DNA from: Tetradesmus obliquus
Lineage: Eukaryota > Chlorophyta > Chlorophyceae > Sphaeropleales > Scenedesmaceae
Length of the DNA stretch: 64,000 nt
NCBI GenBank assembly: GCA_030272155.1
Contig: CP126200.1
Location: 3,472,001 to 3,536,000, forward strand
Direction: 5' to 3'
Shown here piece by piece: positions 1 through 10,880 of the stretch. The notes beneath the pieces are model-generated. The model did no database searches. It saw only the letters and a program-made list of their open reading frames with translations, and was not told the DNA's origin. The first letter of the stretch is position 1; each line of letters begins with the position of its first letter. The translations under genes and the position numbers were made by a program.

Positions 1-3000
1 TGCTGCTCCTTTGTTGTCACTGCACCTGCACAGGTTAAGTGATGCTGCTGTGGGCGAGGAGCTGCTGCGGCGCTACGTGTTCATCCACCTGGAGCACGCC
101 GCTGACAAGCTGCAGCTGATGCTGGCCATGGTGCACAAGCTGTATGCGCTGGTGAGGCCTGCTGGCTGGTGACTGGTTGTGGCTGTTTGTGCTGTAGCTG
201 TTTGCGCTGTGGCTGTTGTTGGTGCTGTGGTGATGCTGGCCATGTTGCACAAGCTGTACGCGCGGTGAGGATCTCGTGCACAGGGGTTCTGTGTATCACT
301 GGTGATGTTCACTCATTTGGCGTGGGACCGAGCTGTTTTGGGCACTGCGTTCGAATGTTGAGTGCACGCGTGTGGGTATGCTGGACCGCAAGTGGGGCAG
401 GCCAAAACTGCATACGCAGAAGGGCTATGTTGCGCTTTTCGCGTTCTTTTTTCCATTGTTGCCGTTTTTGCGAGTCCTGGGGCGCGGCCTGCTGATGAGT
501 GATGAGTCTCCTGCACATCTACGAGGGCTGAGGGCAGGGGGGCACCCCTGCCGCTGCTGACAACGTCTCATTTCACTACTGAAGGTCTCCCAGGACTCTT
601 GTATGATGTACTTAGATTTTACTTTGATGTCGTTGAGTGTTCTGCGTGGTTGGTGATGATGATGTTTTTGTGTGTAAGATGTGGCCGCTACAAAGCCTGG
701 TGCGCGCCCTGCCCATGGTGCAGCCCCTTACTTCCGCTGCCTAGACCAAGACACGCGCACGTCTGCAGTTGTGCCCTCGGGTGCAGCTGTGGCCGTGTGC
801 GTGCGGCTGACAACCGGAGTCCTTACCCACGGCAGGCTGCAGCCTCCACTGCAGCCAGCCACTAATTGCACGGACCACATCTCTGTACATCACCCACCTC
901 CCTCCCCGTCTGTCGTTTGCACTCACTGTCTCATTCCAACACAGCCAGGCTACCTACTGGAAACGTCTTATAACATGTTACAATTGTTATCTGCTCCTTG
1001 CTGCATATGTTTGTCTACCACCAGGTCAACGGGCAGTGCTGCGAGGACAACCCTGATGCGCTGACGCACCACGAGCTGCTGCTGCCGGGGCACCTGCTGC
1101 TCAAGTTCTTCAAGGAGAAGCTTGATGACTGCCTGGCGGCGCTGGGAGAGGCAGTGAACAAGAAGCTCGAAAGCGCGCCAGACACCAACCTGCAGGTACG
1201 TAAGCATTTGTAGGTGTTTGTTGTGTACTGCTGATATGGATCGTGACTGCCTGGCGGCACTGGGGGAGGCAGTCAACAAGAAGCTGGAGAGCGCGCCAGA
1301 CACTAACCTGCAGGTACGTAAGCATTTGTATGGGTTTGTTGTGTACTGTTGATACGGATCGCGACTGCCTGGCAGCGCTGGGGGAGGGCAGGCAACAAGA
1401 AGCTCGAAAGCGCGCCAGACACCAACCTGCAGGTGTGTTTGTGATGCGCACGGTATGTTGCTGTTGTTGGATGTATGTTTGTGCAATAGGTGACGTTAAG
1501 GATGCATCTGGGACTGCAGGTTTGCTGCGTGCTGGTGCCTAGAGCACGCCAGGCAAGTTGTTGTCTTGCTAGTGTTGGACTATGCCCATGGCCGCTACAA
1601 AGCCTGGTGCGCGCCCTGCCCATGGTGCAGCCCCTTACTTCCGCTGCCTAGACCAAGACACGCGCACGTCTGCAGTTGCGCCCTCGGGTGCAGCTGCCAG
1701 CGTGTGCGTGCGGCTGACAACCGGAGTCCTTACCCACGGCAGGTTGCAGCCTCCACTGCAGCCAGCCACTAATCGCACGGACCACATCTGCAACCTATCG
1801 CAGCTTTTACATCAAGTTGTGTCGATCGCATATCGGCGTAGCCAGGTGCAGCATCCTCGCATTTCATAGACGCGGACCACAGACTCAAGATGCTGAAAAG
1901 TGCCACGTTTAACCGTCCATCCAGCTATGCAGCAACTAGCTACCCAGCCATCTGAAAACGGCGGCACTGTCTCGCCTCCTACAGCTGTGTCTTCTGCTGC
2001 TGCCGTTGAATTTGGCTCTTGCGACTGCCTGTGCTGAAGTTCAACGGCAATGGCACAAGACAGAAGGAGAAACGCATATCGTGGCCACTGCTGGTGTTTG
2101 CTGACTGTCTCTTTGGCTGTTCATCGCCTGCGTGCAGGACGCGGGCGTCATCCGCAAGCTGTCGGAGCGGCTGCCAGACATCGGCCGCAAGATGGAGTAC
2201 CTGCTCAACACAGGTGCGGGCTTGCTTGACAAAGCGAGTGAGCAAACTCTGATCGGCTGTGGTATCCAGTCTGGTATGGTTATTGCTGTTCTGTCTACAG
2301 GCCACCCCATGTTGGTAACTGCTGAAGTCTGTTCAGCTGCCTGCGCTGAAAAGATTTTCCAGCTGCCTGTGCTGAAGAGATTGTGCATCTGAGGCTGTCT
2401 GGGCAAACATCGTCTAGCCGGTTGTGTCTTACCCAGCTGTGCTGGTACGCTTCAATGCTGCTGCAGGCAACCTGGTGTCAAAGAGCGGCCTGGACCTGAG
2501 CCAGGTGTCAGGCTTCACAGTGGTGGCTGAAAAGCTCAACTTCTTCCGCTACATCAGCCACTTCAGGTAGGGTTTAAATGGCTGGACCAAACCCTACCGC
2601 TGATGTGCGATGCTGCAGATGATTAGTGTGGGAGCAGATGGTTGCCATGCTGGAATGTTTATTGCGTGTATGGCCGCTACAAAGCCTGGTGCGCGCCCTT
2701 CCCATGGTGCAGCCCCTTACTTCCGCTGCCTAGACCAAGACACGCGCACGTCTGCAGTTGCGCCCTCGGGTGCAGCTGTGGGCGTGTGTGTGCGGCTGAC
2801 AACCGGAGTCCTTACCCACGGCAGGCTGCAGCCTCCACTGCAGCCAGCCACTAATTGCACGGACCACATTTGCACATATTCATCTGCCTTTTACAAAAGC
2901 TCCTGCCAGACTCAAGGCACCAGGCAACTCCACCAGCAGGCACACATATGCTCAGTCGTACCGCCGTACTAACATGCACACCCGCCTGCCGCTGCGCCGC

Positions 3001-6000
3001 TGTTGCTGCTGCTGCTGCTCCTGCTGCTCAGGTCTGTGCACCGCGGCTCCTACTTTGCTGAGCTGCGCACCACCACCGTGCGCAAGCTGCTGCCAGAGTC
3101 CTGGGGCTTCCTGTGCCCTGTGCACACCCCTGACGGCTCACCCTGCGGCCTGCTGAACCACTTCACTGCGGCCTGCTGCATCGTCACGCACGGCCCGCAG
3201 CAGCCGCAGGCGATGGAGGAGAACCTGGTGCAGGTGGGCGGCGGCGGGCTGGCTTGCAGGAAAGAGTTGATCGGCGTGTGGGACTTGCAGGAATGTGTGC
3301 TTGCAGGATTTTGTGTGAGATGGCAGGGAAATGTTTGGCCAGCCTGATGTGTTGTCAGCGGCTGCAGTTGGTACTTAAGTGAGGGCAGCCACTAGGCAGA
3401 TGGCTATGACATGGAGATGCTGCAGGGGTTATTTCTCTTGGATTTTGCTGTCATGTAACATGTCATGTTGTTATGCAGAGGATCTGCTGCTCAGTGATGA
3501 CATATTCCTCACTCACTGAGGGGACTTTGCTCAAGTACCCCCTGCGTGATTGATACCCAAGGAATAAATTCACACCATCTTTCGGGGCTGAGAGCCTAGT
3601 CGGATCATGCTGCTGTGTTGTGGTTGCTGTTGTCATGTCACTTGTATGAGTGTGTGCGCCTGTATGCTGTGTTGTACAAGTAACAGTTCAGGCGTGTTGT
3701 TGGAAACTTCATATTGTGGGATGCAGGGTCTTTAATGCAGCTACGGTGCTTGTGATTGGCTTGGTGATGACAGTTCCTACTGCCCGAGGCTAGTCCTCTG
3801 AGCGATATCACAGGAATAAAATTACACCATCTTTCGGGGCTGAAAGCCAGTCACATCACACACAGCTGTGGTTCACGTAGATGTTGCCAGAGAGCACGAT
3901 AGTGTATGTAGCAATCACATTCCTTGGTTGAGCCTGTTGGCGCATCAAGTTGAGCAGGCTTGAAGGCTAGTATGTGATGTGTTAGTGTCTGTTGAACAGT
4001 ATGGGTGAATTGCATGCATGCAGCACTGTATCTCTTTTCCCCTGTTGGCGGCTGTAACCTGCCACAGGGATGTTCAAGCAGTGCCACAGCAACTGGCAGC
4101 CCATTCACTTCTGTGTGCTCTCTCACACACAGGCGGTCTCGCAGGCGCTATACAGTCACATCCTCTAATGCTCACATGCATGCTCTTTGTGCTGGGGCAG
4201 TACAAAACCGAAGCTCCCTAGTCTCTAGCATACACTTTCTCATCCCGTGGCTGACGCTTCCGTGCTGCCACCCTGCCTGCTGCCATTGTCACAACTGCAT
4301 CCGGACATATCCCTACTTCCCTTTCCAGACGTTGGTGAACCTGGGCATGCAGCCAGTGTCTGCATCGCTGCCGCCCCCGCCAGCGCCGCAGTACCTCATG
4401 GTCAACATTGATGGCAAGCTAGTCGGCTATGTGGCCAGCAGCAGGGCGCAGGAGCTGGTCAGCAGGTGGGTTTGAATGTTGTTACAGGCTAGACGTAACA
4501 ACGTCGCCTGCTGCTATCATGTCTTGATTCGCTGAGGAGCATGGCACAGGGATTGCAAAGCCGGCTTGTGTGTACTAGGGCAAATCACATCACGCGCATG
4601 CACTCATTCTGCTCGCACAGATACCCGAGCATGCTTGCCTCACCCCCTCACAGTCCTTGTTGTGCTGCGTCTGCTGCGCCTGCAGGGTGCGCGTGCTCAA
4701 GTCGCGCATGCTGTCGATAGAGCAGGGCCTGCAGCGCGTGCAGGCGGGCGAGGTCCCCGCACCAGGCAGCGCCAGCATGAGCCAGCAGGAGCAGCAGCAG
4801 CAGGAGCAGCTGCTGGACCTGCTGCGGCAGCAGGGCGGCATCAGCGGGCAAGCGCCAGCGCGCATGCTTGATGACAAGTACCTCGCAAAGATGCAGCTGC
4901 ACGGGCTCAAGGTGCGGCAGCGTTTCATCAGCCTTTTCTACATCGTTGTTATAATATTATTTGAAATTGCTTGACAAGTACCTCGCAAAGATGCAGCTGC
5001 ACAGGCCCAAGGTGCGGCAGCGCTTGGGCAGGCACATCATATATTTTCATTTTATGTAGTATAGGCACTGTGTTGTTGCTGTCTTGCCTCTTGCGCCTGC
5101 TTGAGCGACATCCTGGAAGTCGCCGAGCTGCTGCTTGCTGCTGTTGCATCCTTAAAAATACCTGCCACTGCCCCTTCTGCTCTTCTTTCTGCTTTCAGGA
5201 CCAGCTGAGCAAGTGCGAGCAGTGGGTGCCGGCTCACCTAGAGATCGCCCACCTGCCGCACCAAGTAGGCCAGCCATACGGTGGCATCTTCCTCTTCACT
5301 CAGTCAGCACGCATGGCACGGCCAGTGCGCTATTGGGCGGGAGGAGGCGGCCTAGAGCTGCTGGGTACCTTGGAGCAGAGCACGCTGGACATCCACTGCC
5401 CTGATGGGGGGCCGGGTGGCACGCCTGGGCTGCGCTACACACACGGCGAGCTGTCTGCAGGTGCGGTGGCTGGATGCACTAACTTGGTTGCGGTGTATGT
5501 GTATGTATATGTGCTGAGCTATGCTCTTGCTGGCTGGCTTGCAGGAGCGCGTGTGAGGTGGCGTTGATTTGCACCGCATCTATTGTCACTATGCTGCTGC
5601 CTGTACCTTCCTGGTGCATGCCCAATTTCACCTACAATTAGTAGTTTGACATGTGTCTCGTTTCTGTGCTGTGCTGCTGTGCAGGCTCGATGCTGTCTGT
5701 GGTGGCCAGCATGACGCCCTACTCCGACTACAACCAGTCGCCGCGCAACATGTACCAGTGCCAGATGGGCAAGCAGACCATGGGCACGCCCGCGCAGGCG
5801 CTGCAGCACAGGACAGACACCAAGCTCTACCGCATACAGACGCCGCAGACGCCCATCGCGCGCACCGGGAGGTGCGCTGCTTGTGTGCTGACGTGCTGCG
5901 CTGAGCTGCTGCAGTGGTTGGCTGGTACAATTTTTCGTCTAGGCTTACTGACAATCAGCACGGCACGCCTGCAGCATCAGCATGGGCATGTTTCTACAGC

Positions 6001-9000
6001 TGATTTCACGCTGCTACTGCAAATTCAACATGCCACACACACTTGGAGATATGATGAGTTCCACATGGACGAGTTCCCTGCGGGCACCAACGCAGCAGTC
6101 GCAGTGCTCTCCTATGCTATGCTGTGCAGTGCTATGCTATGCTACCGCTAACCCAGCGCTGCTGCGCGCTGATGACATGCCATCTTTTCTTGCAGGTACG
6201 ATGAGTTCCACATGGACGAGTTTCCTGCAGGCACCAACGCAGTGGTGGCAGTGCTCTCCTACACCGGCTATGATATGGAAGATGCCTGCATCCTCAACAA
6301 GGCAGCAGTTGACCGCGGCTTTGCACACGGACGGCTCATCAAGACGGAGATGGTGGACCTGCGCAGCGAGAAAGGCACCAAGCAGATCTTTGCTGCAGAG
6401 CCGCAGTCGGTGAGGGAGCTGTGCTATGATGATGCAGTTTGTCCTGCCAAGCGCCAGCGTGCGCTGTGTGTGTGGTAGTTGCTTTGGGTGTGTAGTTGTG
6501 CAGCTGCCCGCCGGGATCAAGCACGTGCTGGGCAGCACACTGACTGTCCCTACAGTTAAGCCATCCGCACTTCATACAGTTGCAATGCTCAAACTCAAAC
6601 TCAACTGCATGTTTGTTTGCGTTTTGTGCTTGCAGGAAGCTGCAGCGCGCATGGAAGCCAGCCAGCCGCGCCCCGAGGGAGCGTTTGGGCAGAAGTTCCC
6701 ACAGAACTGCCCCAGCAGGCCCAACAGCAGCAGCAACAGCGACGCAGCAGCGCCTGCAGCCTCAGCAGCACGTGTGCAGCCAGCTGGGCTGCATAAGGAT
6801 GCTGAGCGGTTAGATGAGGATGGTTTACCGCGGCCTGGAGCTGTTATATGGCCAGGGCAGACCATCTACACCACGCAGGACGTGACGACTAAGAAGTACA
6901 AGGCGCACAAGCACAAGGGAGAGGAGGTGGCACATGTGGAGCAGGTGCGCGCTGCACCGAGAAATGTAACATAGTAACGCAAGTTGAGATTTGTGTGACA
7001 GTTGGTGTGTGTGCTGCACTTGGCCAACGGGTGTGGATGGTTGAGGTGGTAAGACGAGCCTGTGCACTGCGGCCCCATGGTGCATACGCTCTAGCATGCC
7101 GCTTGATTGGCGTGCTGTGCTGGCTTGCCTGTGTTAGTTGGCTGCCAAAGCCAACAACCAATCGTAAGTGCTTATGCATCTTGTGCTATGCTGCTCATTC
7201 CACAGGTGACGCTCGTGGGTGACAAGTCGGGGATGATGCAGCGCGCCAACATCAAGATGAGCTTCAACCGCAACCCTGTCATCGGTGACAAGTTCAGCAG
7301 CAGGCACGGCCAGAAGGGAGTGCTCAGCATACTGTGGCCAGACACAGACATGCCCTACTGCGCCTCCACAGGTGCGTGCATGCGGCAGTTGTTATGCGGC
7401 CCAAATGCTGTTCATCATGTGCAACAGTTGCCACTTGCTGGAGCAGAGCAGCTGTGCAAGCGTCCAACTACTATCCTGGCAGTTCAGCTGCATGTGTCCG
7501 TGCTGCTCTTGCAGATATAAATTGTCCTAGCCTGCTGCTTCAGGACGCAACAGCTGTGTCGCCCTTTCTAACCCTGTCTCCATGTGCCTGTCTGCTGTGC
7601 TGTGCTGCTGTCCTGCAGGCATGCGCCCTGACCTGATCATCAACCCTCACGCCTTCCCCTCCCGCATGACCATTGGCATGCTGGTGGAGAGCATGGCAGC
7701 AAAGGCGGGAGCGCTCACAGGCAACTTCGTGGACGCCTCACCCTTCCAGAAGTGAGTCATCACGTCTTTTGACTTTTTTTACGTTAAGATATCGGACCCC
7801 TGCTCTTGCAGGCTCAGCTCATGTTGTGATGTGGTGTGCCTGGGGCTCGTAGGGGCGTGTGTTGTTGAATCATTTGCTGTCAGGTATTATCCCTCGGCAT
7901 GCGCACGGCAACGGCTTCTCCTGCTTGATCACTCGCGCTCCTTGTCATCTTCTGACACAAATCATGCTGTCTGCTTGCACAAACCTGCAGCTGCACCGTG
8001 CCCAAGGGCCGCAAGCAGGGCGAGCAGCAGCAGCAGCAGCGCATCAACCCGGTCGAGGAGTTTGGCAAGCAGCTGGAGGCAGCAGGCTTTGCCAAGCACG
8101 GCCAGGAGACGATGATCAGCGGCGTCACCGGCCAGGAGATGCCCTGCGACATCTACATCGGCCTCGTGTACTACCAGCGGCTGCGACACATGGTGTCTGA
8201 CAAGTTCCAGGTGGGTTGAGGGTCTGTGGATGTTGACTGGTGGCAGTGCGATGGCGTACCAGAACAGCATGGGTTGGGTGCAGCGCCGTCAAGGGGGAAT
8301 CCGCAGATGTTGTGACGCATCTGCCTCGGCTTGCACAACTTGCCTGCGGATGCTGTGTTGTGTACCGTAATTGGTGCTGCTCGCCGCTGGTTGCACAGCC
8401 CACCAGTTTGACCAGTTCAACAAAGGTCCACAGCGGCACTACTGCTTCCTCAATCCTGCCCCATATGACCCATCCAGGTTTTGAATGTTGTTATTGTGTT
8501 ACCTTCCAGGTGCGCTCCCTGGGCCCCATCAACCAGCTCACGCACCAGCCCATCAAAGGCCGCAAGCTGGGAGGTGGCATCCGCTTTGGAGAGATGGAGC
8601 GAGACAGCCTGCTGGCACACGGCGCAGCCTACCTGCTGCATGATCGGCTGCACACCTGCAGCGACTACCACGTGTGTGACGTGTGCACGCGCTGCGGCAG
8701 CATCCTGGCGCCGCTCAGCAAGGCCGCGGCGATCCGGGGGCTAGACACCGGCGTCATGTCAGGGGTGCAGGTGGGTTGTATGAGTTTGGAGGAGGTGCTG
8801 TGCCAGGTCATAGCTGAAGGGTGAGGTGGTTGTGTGCGAGGTGGTCGTGTCTGTGGGGATTAGTGTGGGGGTGGTAGGTCGAGCTTACGGCGCGTTATGC
8901 CTTGTTGTTGTTGTTTAGCACCACAGGGAATGCTGCTGATGCCTGTGCGTAATTGCTGACGTATTGCTGCTGATGATGATCCTGCTTCTGCCTGCAGAGC

Positions 9001-9141
9001 TCTGGCCAGGCCAAGGTGGTGTGCAGGCTCTGCGATAACAGCAGCGCCGGCATCGAGCGCGTGGCGATGCCGTATGTGTTCAAGTACCTGGCGGCTGAGC
9101 TGGCTGCAATGAACATCAAGATCTCTGTGGGAGTCAAGTAG
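1..9141 (+). CDS. RPA2: RNA polymerase I second-largest subunit (RPA2/RPA135), 5'-truncated by window
   Basis: Catalytic beta-like subunit of nucleolar RNA polymerase I, which makes pre-rRNA. Sixteen exons are visible: 34-151, 1025-1195, 2138-2213, 2467-2566, 3032-3233, 4329-4465, 4686-4911, 5199-5460, 5685-5871, 6196-6409, 6636-6944, 7206-7371, 7619-7751, 7991-8210, 8510-8770, 8998-9141. Phase is continuous throughout, giving about 975 residues, so roughly 200 N-terminal residues lie left of the window. Diagnostic motifs are [14 protein letters not shown] (lobe/fork), [12 protein letters not shown] and [12 protein letters not shown] (hybrid-binding/active site), [14 protein letters not shown], and [11 protein letters not shown] near the C-terminus. 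A C-terminal zinc ribbon has CDVCTRCG and CRLC. The wording (for example [16 protein letters not shown]) fits Pol I better than Pol II or III. A TGTAA lies 11 nt after the stop. Introns carry three 199-bp repeats and several partial exon copies, listed separately. Confidence 0.97.
231..266 (+). repeat. Partial copy of the 3' end of the first visible RPA2 exon
   Basis: Bases 231-266 repeat the end of exon 34-151 (ATGCTGGCCATG..CACAAGCTGTA) 114 bp downstream, inside the following intron. It retains a GGTGAGG donor-like end and has several substitutions. It is a donor-side tandem duplicate. Confidence 0.8.
682..880 (+). repeat. 199-bp intronic repeat, copy 1
   Basis: First of three copies of a 199-bp unit, from TGGCCGCTACAAAG to CGGACCACAT. 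It lies in the RPA2 intron 152-1024. The three copies have exactly equal length with no indels, differ at only a few positions, and share orientation. Two reading frames stay open across nearly all of the unit. It is not homologous to Pol I subunits, because the flanking exons join smoothly without it. No clear target-site duplication or terminal inverted repeat is visible. Confidence 0.9.
1126..1432 (+). repeat. Exon 3'-end/donor triplication in RPA2
   Basis: The last 70 bp of exon 1025-1195 plus about 48 bp of intron are present three times. The exon-like ends are at 1195, 1313 and 1432 (spacing 118 and 119 bp). The first two keep a GTACGT donor; the third has GTGTGT. Copy 2 still encodes the same peptide with synonymous changes. 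Copy 3 has an extra base in its GGGGAGGGCAGG stretch that shifts the frame. The first copy is the one joined to a complete exon. Confidence 0.92.
1589..1787 (+). repeat. 199-bp intronic repeat, copy 2
   Basis: Second copy of the 199-bp unit, in the intron 1196-2137. It has the same length and orientation as the other two and differs from copy 1 by a few substitutions around the GCAGCTG..GTGTGCG segment. Confidence 0.9.
2671..2869 (+). repeat. 199-bp intronic repeat, copy 3
   Basis: Third copy of the 199-bp unit, in the intron 2567-3031. It is indel-free relative to the other two and again in the orientation of RPA2 transcription. Confidence 0.9.
3561..3858 (+). repeat. Direct repeat pair inside the 1.1-kb RPA2 intron
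   Basis: A segment of about 46 bp (GGAATAAA..CACCATCTTTCGGGGCTGA) occurs at 3561-3606 and 3813-3858, 252 bp apart, in the long intron 3234-4328. No exon sequence is involved and no function is recognised. Confidence 0.8.
4960..5021 (+). repeat. Partial copy of the end of RPA2 exon 4686-4911
   Basis: The exon end encoding [13 protein letters not shown] is repeated 100 bp downstream, ending at 5011 and again followed by GTGCGGCAGCG. It sits in the intron 4912-5198. It is a donor-side duplicate, with Gly-Leu changed to Arg-Pro in the copy. Confidence 0.88.
6049..6115 (+). repeat. Partial copy of the start of RPA2 exon 6196-6409
   Basis: The segment encoding [15 protein letters not shown] occurs 147 bp upstream of the real exon. 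The copy has a poor acceptor (GGAG then ATATG) and runs into unrelated sequence after the Ser-Tyr codons. It is an acceptor-side duplicate. Confidence 0.88.
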
Positions 9142-10535
9142 ATGTGTTACTTGTAACAGAGCAGAGCAGTTTGACACCCACTGAGTAAATGGTGTTTGTT
9201 TTGGCATTGTCCTGCAAGAGTGTAGTGCTGCGGCAGGGCCATGCCATAGCTGCTGGCCTGAGCATGCTGAAGTTTGCTGATGTTGCTGCCAGCAGCCGCT
9301 GGTGTGGGCCTAGCTGCCCTTTGCAGCAGTGATGTTGTGTGCGCTGCTGCTGGCGCAACACACCTGCAGCTTTTGTACATATGGTTATTGACCCCAGCAA
9401 CCCCAGCAGCTGACACCGAGCATGCTGCTACGAGTGGGAGTGCCGCACCGGCTGCGACTTTGGTGTGTATGGAGTGCCGCAGCTCCTTTGCACACAACAG
9501 CCCACCGCCGGCATTTGATGATTTGATTGCTGTTGATCACTGGCCGTGGTCGCAGCTAGGCAGGTAGACAGGCTTTGTAGCAGGTGTAGAGCAGGTGTGA
9601 TTGTCAGCAACTGTGAGAGGAGTCGGCGCAACAGGCAGCCATGTGCACAGTCAGTGCTGCTGGTTGTGGGTGATGAGCCCTACAATGACATCCGGTTCAA
9701 TGGCATATGTGCTTCATGTGCCGCTCTATGCTGCATGCCACCCATTGCGTGTGTTTGTAGTGCACGCCACGCGCAATGGTGTTGGCATGCAGCTGCACGA
9801 GCTGTCAGAGGCTCATTCAGAGGCTGCCTCTGAATCAAACATCAACAGCTGATGTGCACAGTCAGGCAGCCACAGGTTGCTATTTCGTGCCGCAGCAGGG
9901 TCGCTGGCACCTTTTAAAGCTGTGTGGAGCTCCTGCTGTTGGCCAGTACCCGCATTGCTGCCTGCAAGGTTGCCAGCTGTGTGGTCCTGGCAGGCAGGCA
10001 CTGGGTGACCAGCACTGGCCCGCCAACAGGCAGTGTACGTGGAGCGGGAGCCATGTCGTAACGTTCGTACCCATTACAACCTCTCTGACATCCTGGCTTG
10101 CCATACCAGTGCCGGGTGCACTGTCATCGCAACACACGGCCCTTCTGACGGGTTACATAACTCTTGGTCTACACTCTTGCCTGCCTACCCAACATGCGAA
10201 CCGGCAGCTATCCCTAACCCCACTCCTACCTGTAGCTCTGAACCCTAGCTAAGCGGCACCCAGTAGCCACAGCACCTGTACAGCTGCGCGCTCCTATCCC
10301 ACTCACAACCTTCACACCTAGTACATCAAACCCTATGCGACCTGCAACTATCTATACTCAACCCTGCTGACAGCACCCGCTTTCAAAGTCTCACATCTAG
10401 CCCAAAACCCTAGCTACCTGGCTGTTCAGACTGCACTTCTGCTCTACCACACTCAAGCTGCCACATCTGTGCACATCAAATTCCGCTGGAGCACCAGCAC
10501 TACTAGCTGACAGTATAGGCAGCATCCAGCTGCAT
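9142..10535. other. Convergent intergenic region between RPA2 and the kelch/beta-helix gene
   Basis: No supportable gene was seen. It should hold the RPA2 3' UTR (TGTAA at 9152-9156) and the far 3' flank of the minus-strand gene. Open frames here are short, lack family motifs and have no consistent splice structure. Confidence 0.5.
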
Positions 10536-10880
10536 GGGGTGCACCGCAACCACATTGCCACAACATCAGCACCAGCAACTTCAAACCTCACATCCAGCCG
10601 ACCCTGGGCGGCGCATTAGCAGCAGCAGCATTCGGCTCCCTGGGGTGCACCGCAACCACATTGCCACAACATCAGCACCAGCACCAGCTACTTAACCTCA
10701 CATCCAGCCGGCCCTGGGCGGCGCGTTAGCAGCAGCAGCAGCATTCGGTTCCCTGGGGTGCACCACGACCACATTGCCACAACATCTACAGCAGCACCTG
10801 CAACTTCAAACCTCACATCCAGCCGACCCTGGGCGCCGCATCAGCAGCAGCAGCATCCGGCTGCGTGGGGTGCACCACAA
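10536..10880 (-). repeat. Repeated 3' end of the kelch/beta-helix gene, extending beyond the stop codon
   Basis: The C-terminal coding segment is repeated downstream of its own stop. The marker GGGGTGCACC occurs at 10536, 10642, 10755 and (as GGGGTGCACCAC) 10867, giving spacings of 106, 113 and 112 bp. Copies also share CTCACATCCAGCC and GGCGGCGC..AGCAGCAGCA. Only the 10813-10880 copy is read as protein; the others lie in the 3' flank. Confidence 0.88.

Noticed and set aside
682..880. The 199-bp repeat as an RPA2 coding exon
   Set aside because: The neighbouring exons join in phase at LYAL/VNGQCC as expected for the family, and nothing like the encoded peptide belongs there.
10200..10420. 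Telomere-like CCCTAA words in the intergenic region
   Set aside because: Only isolated CCCTAA or ACCCTAG words occur, with no tandem array of any telomere repeat.
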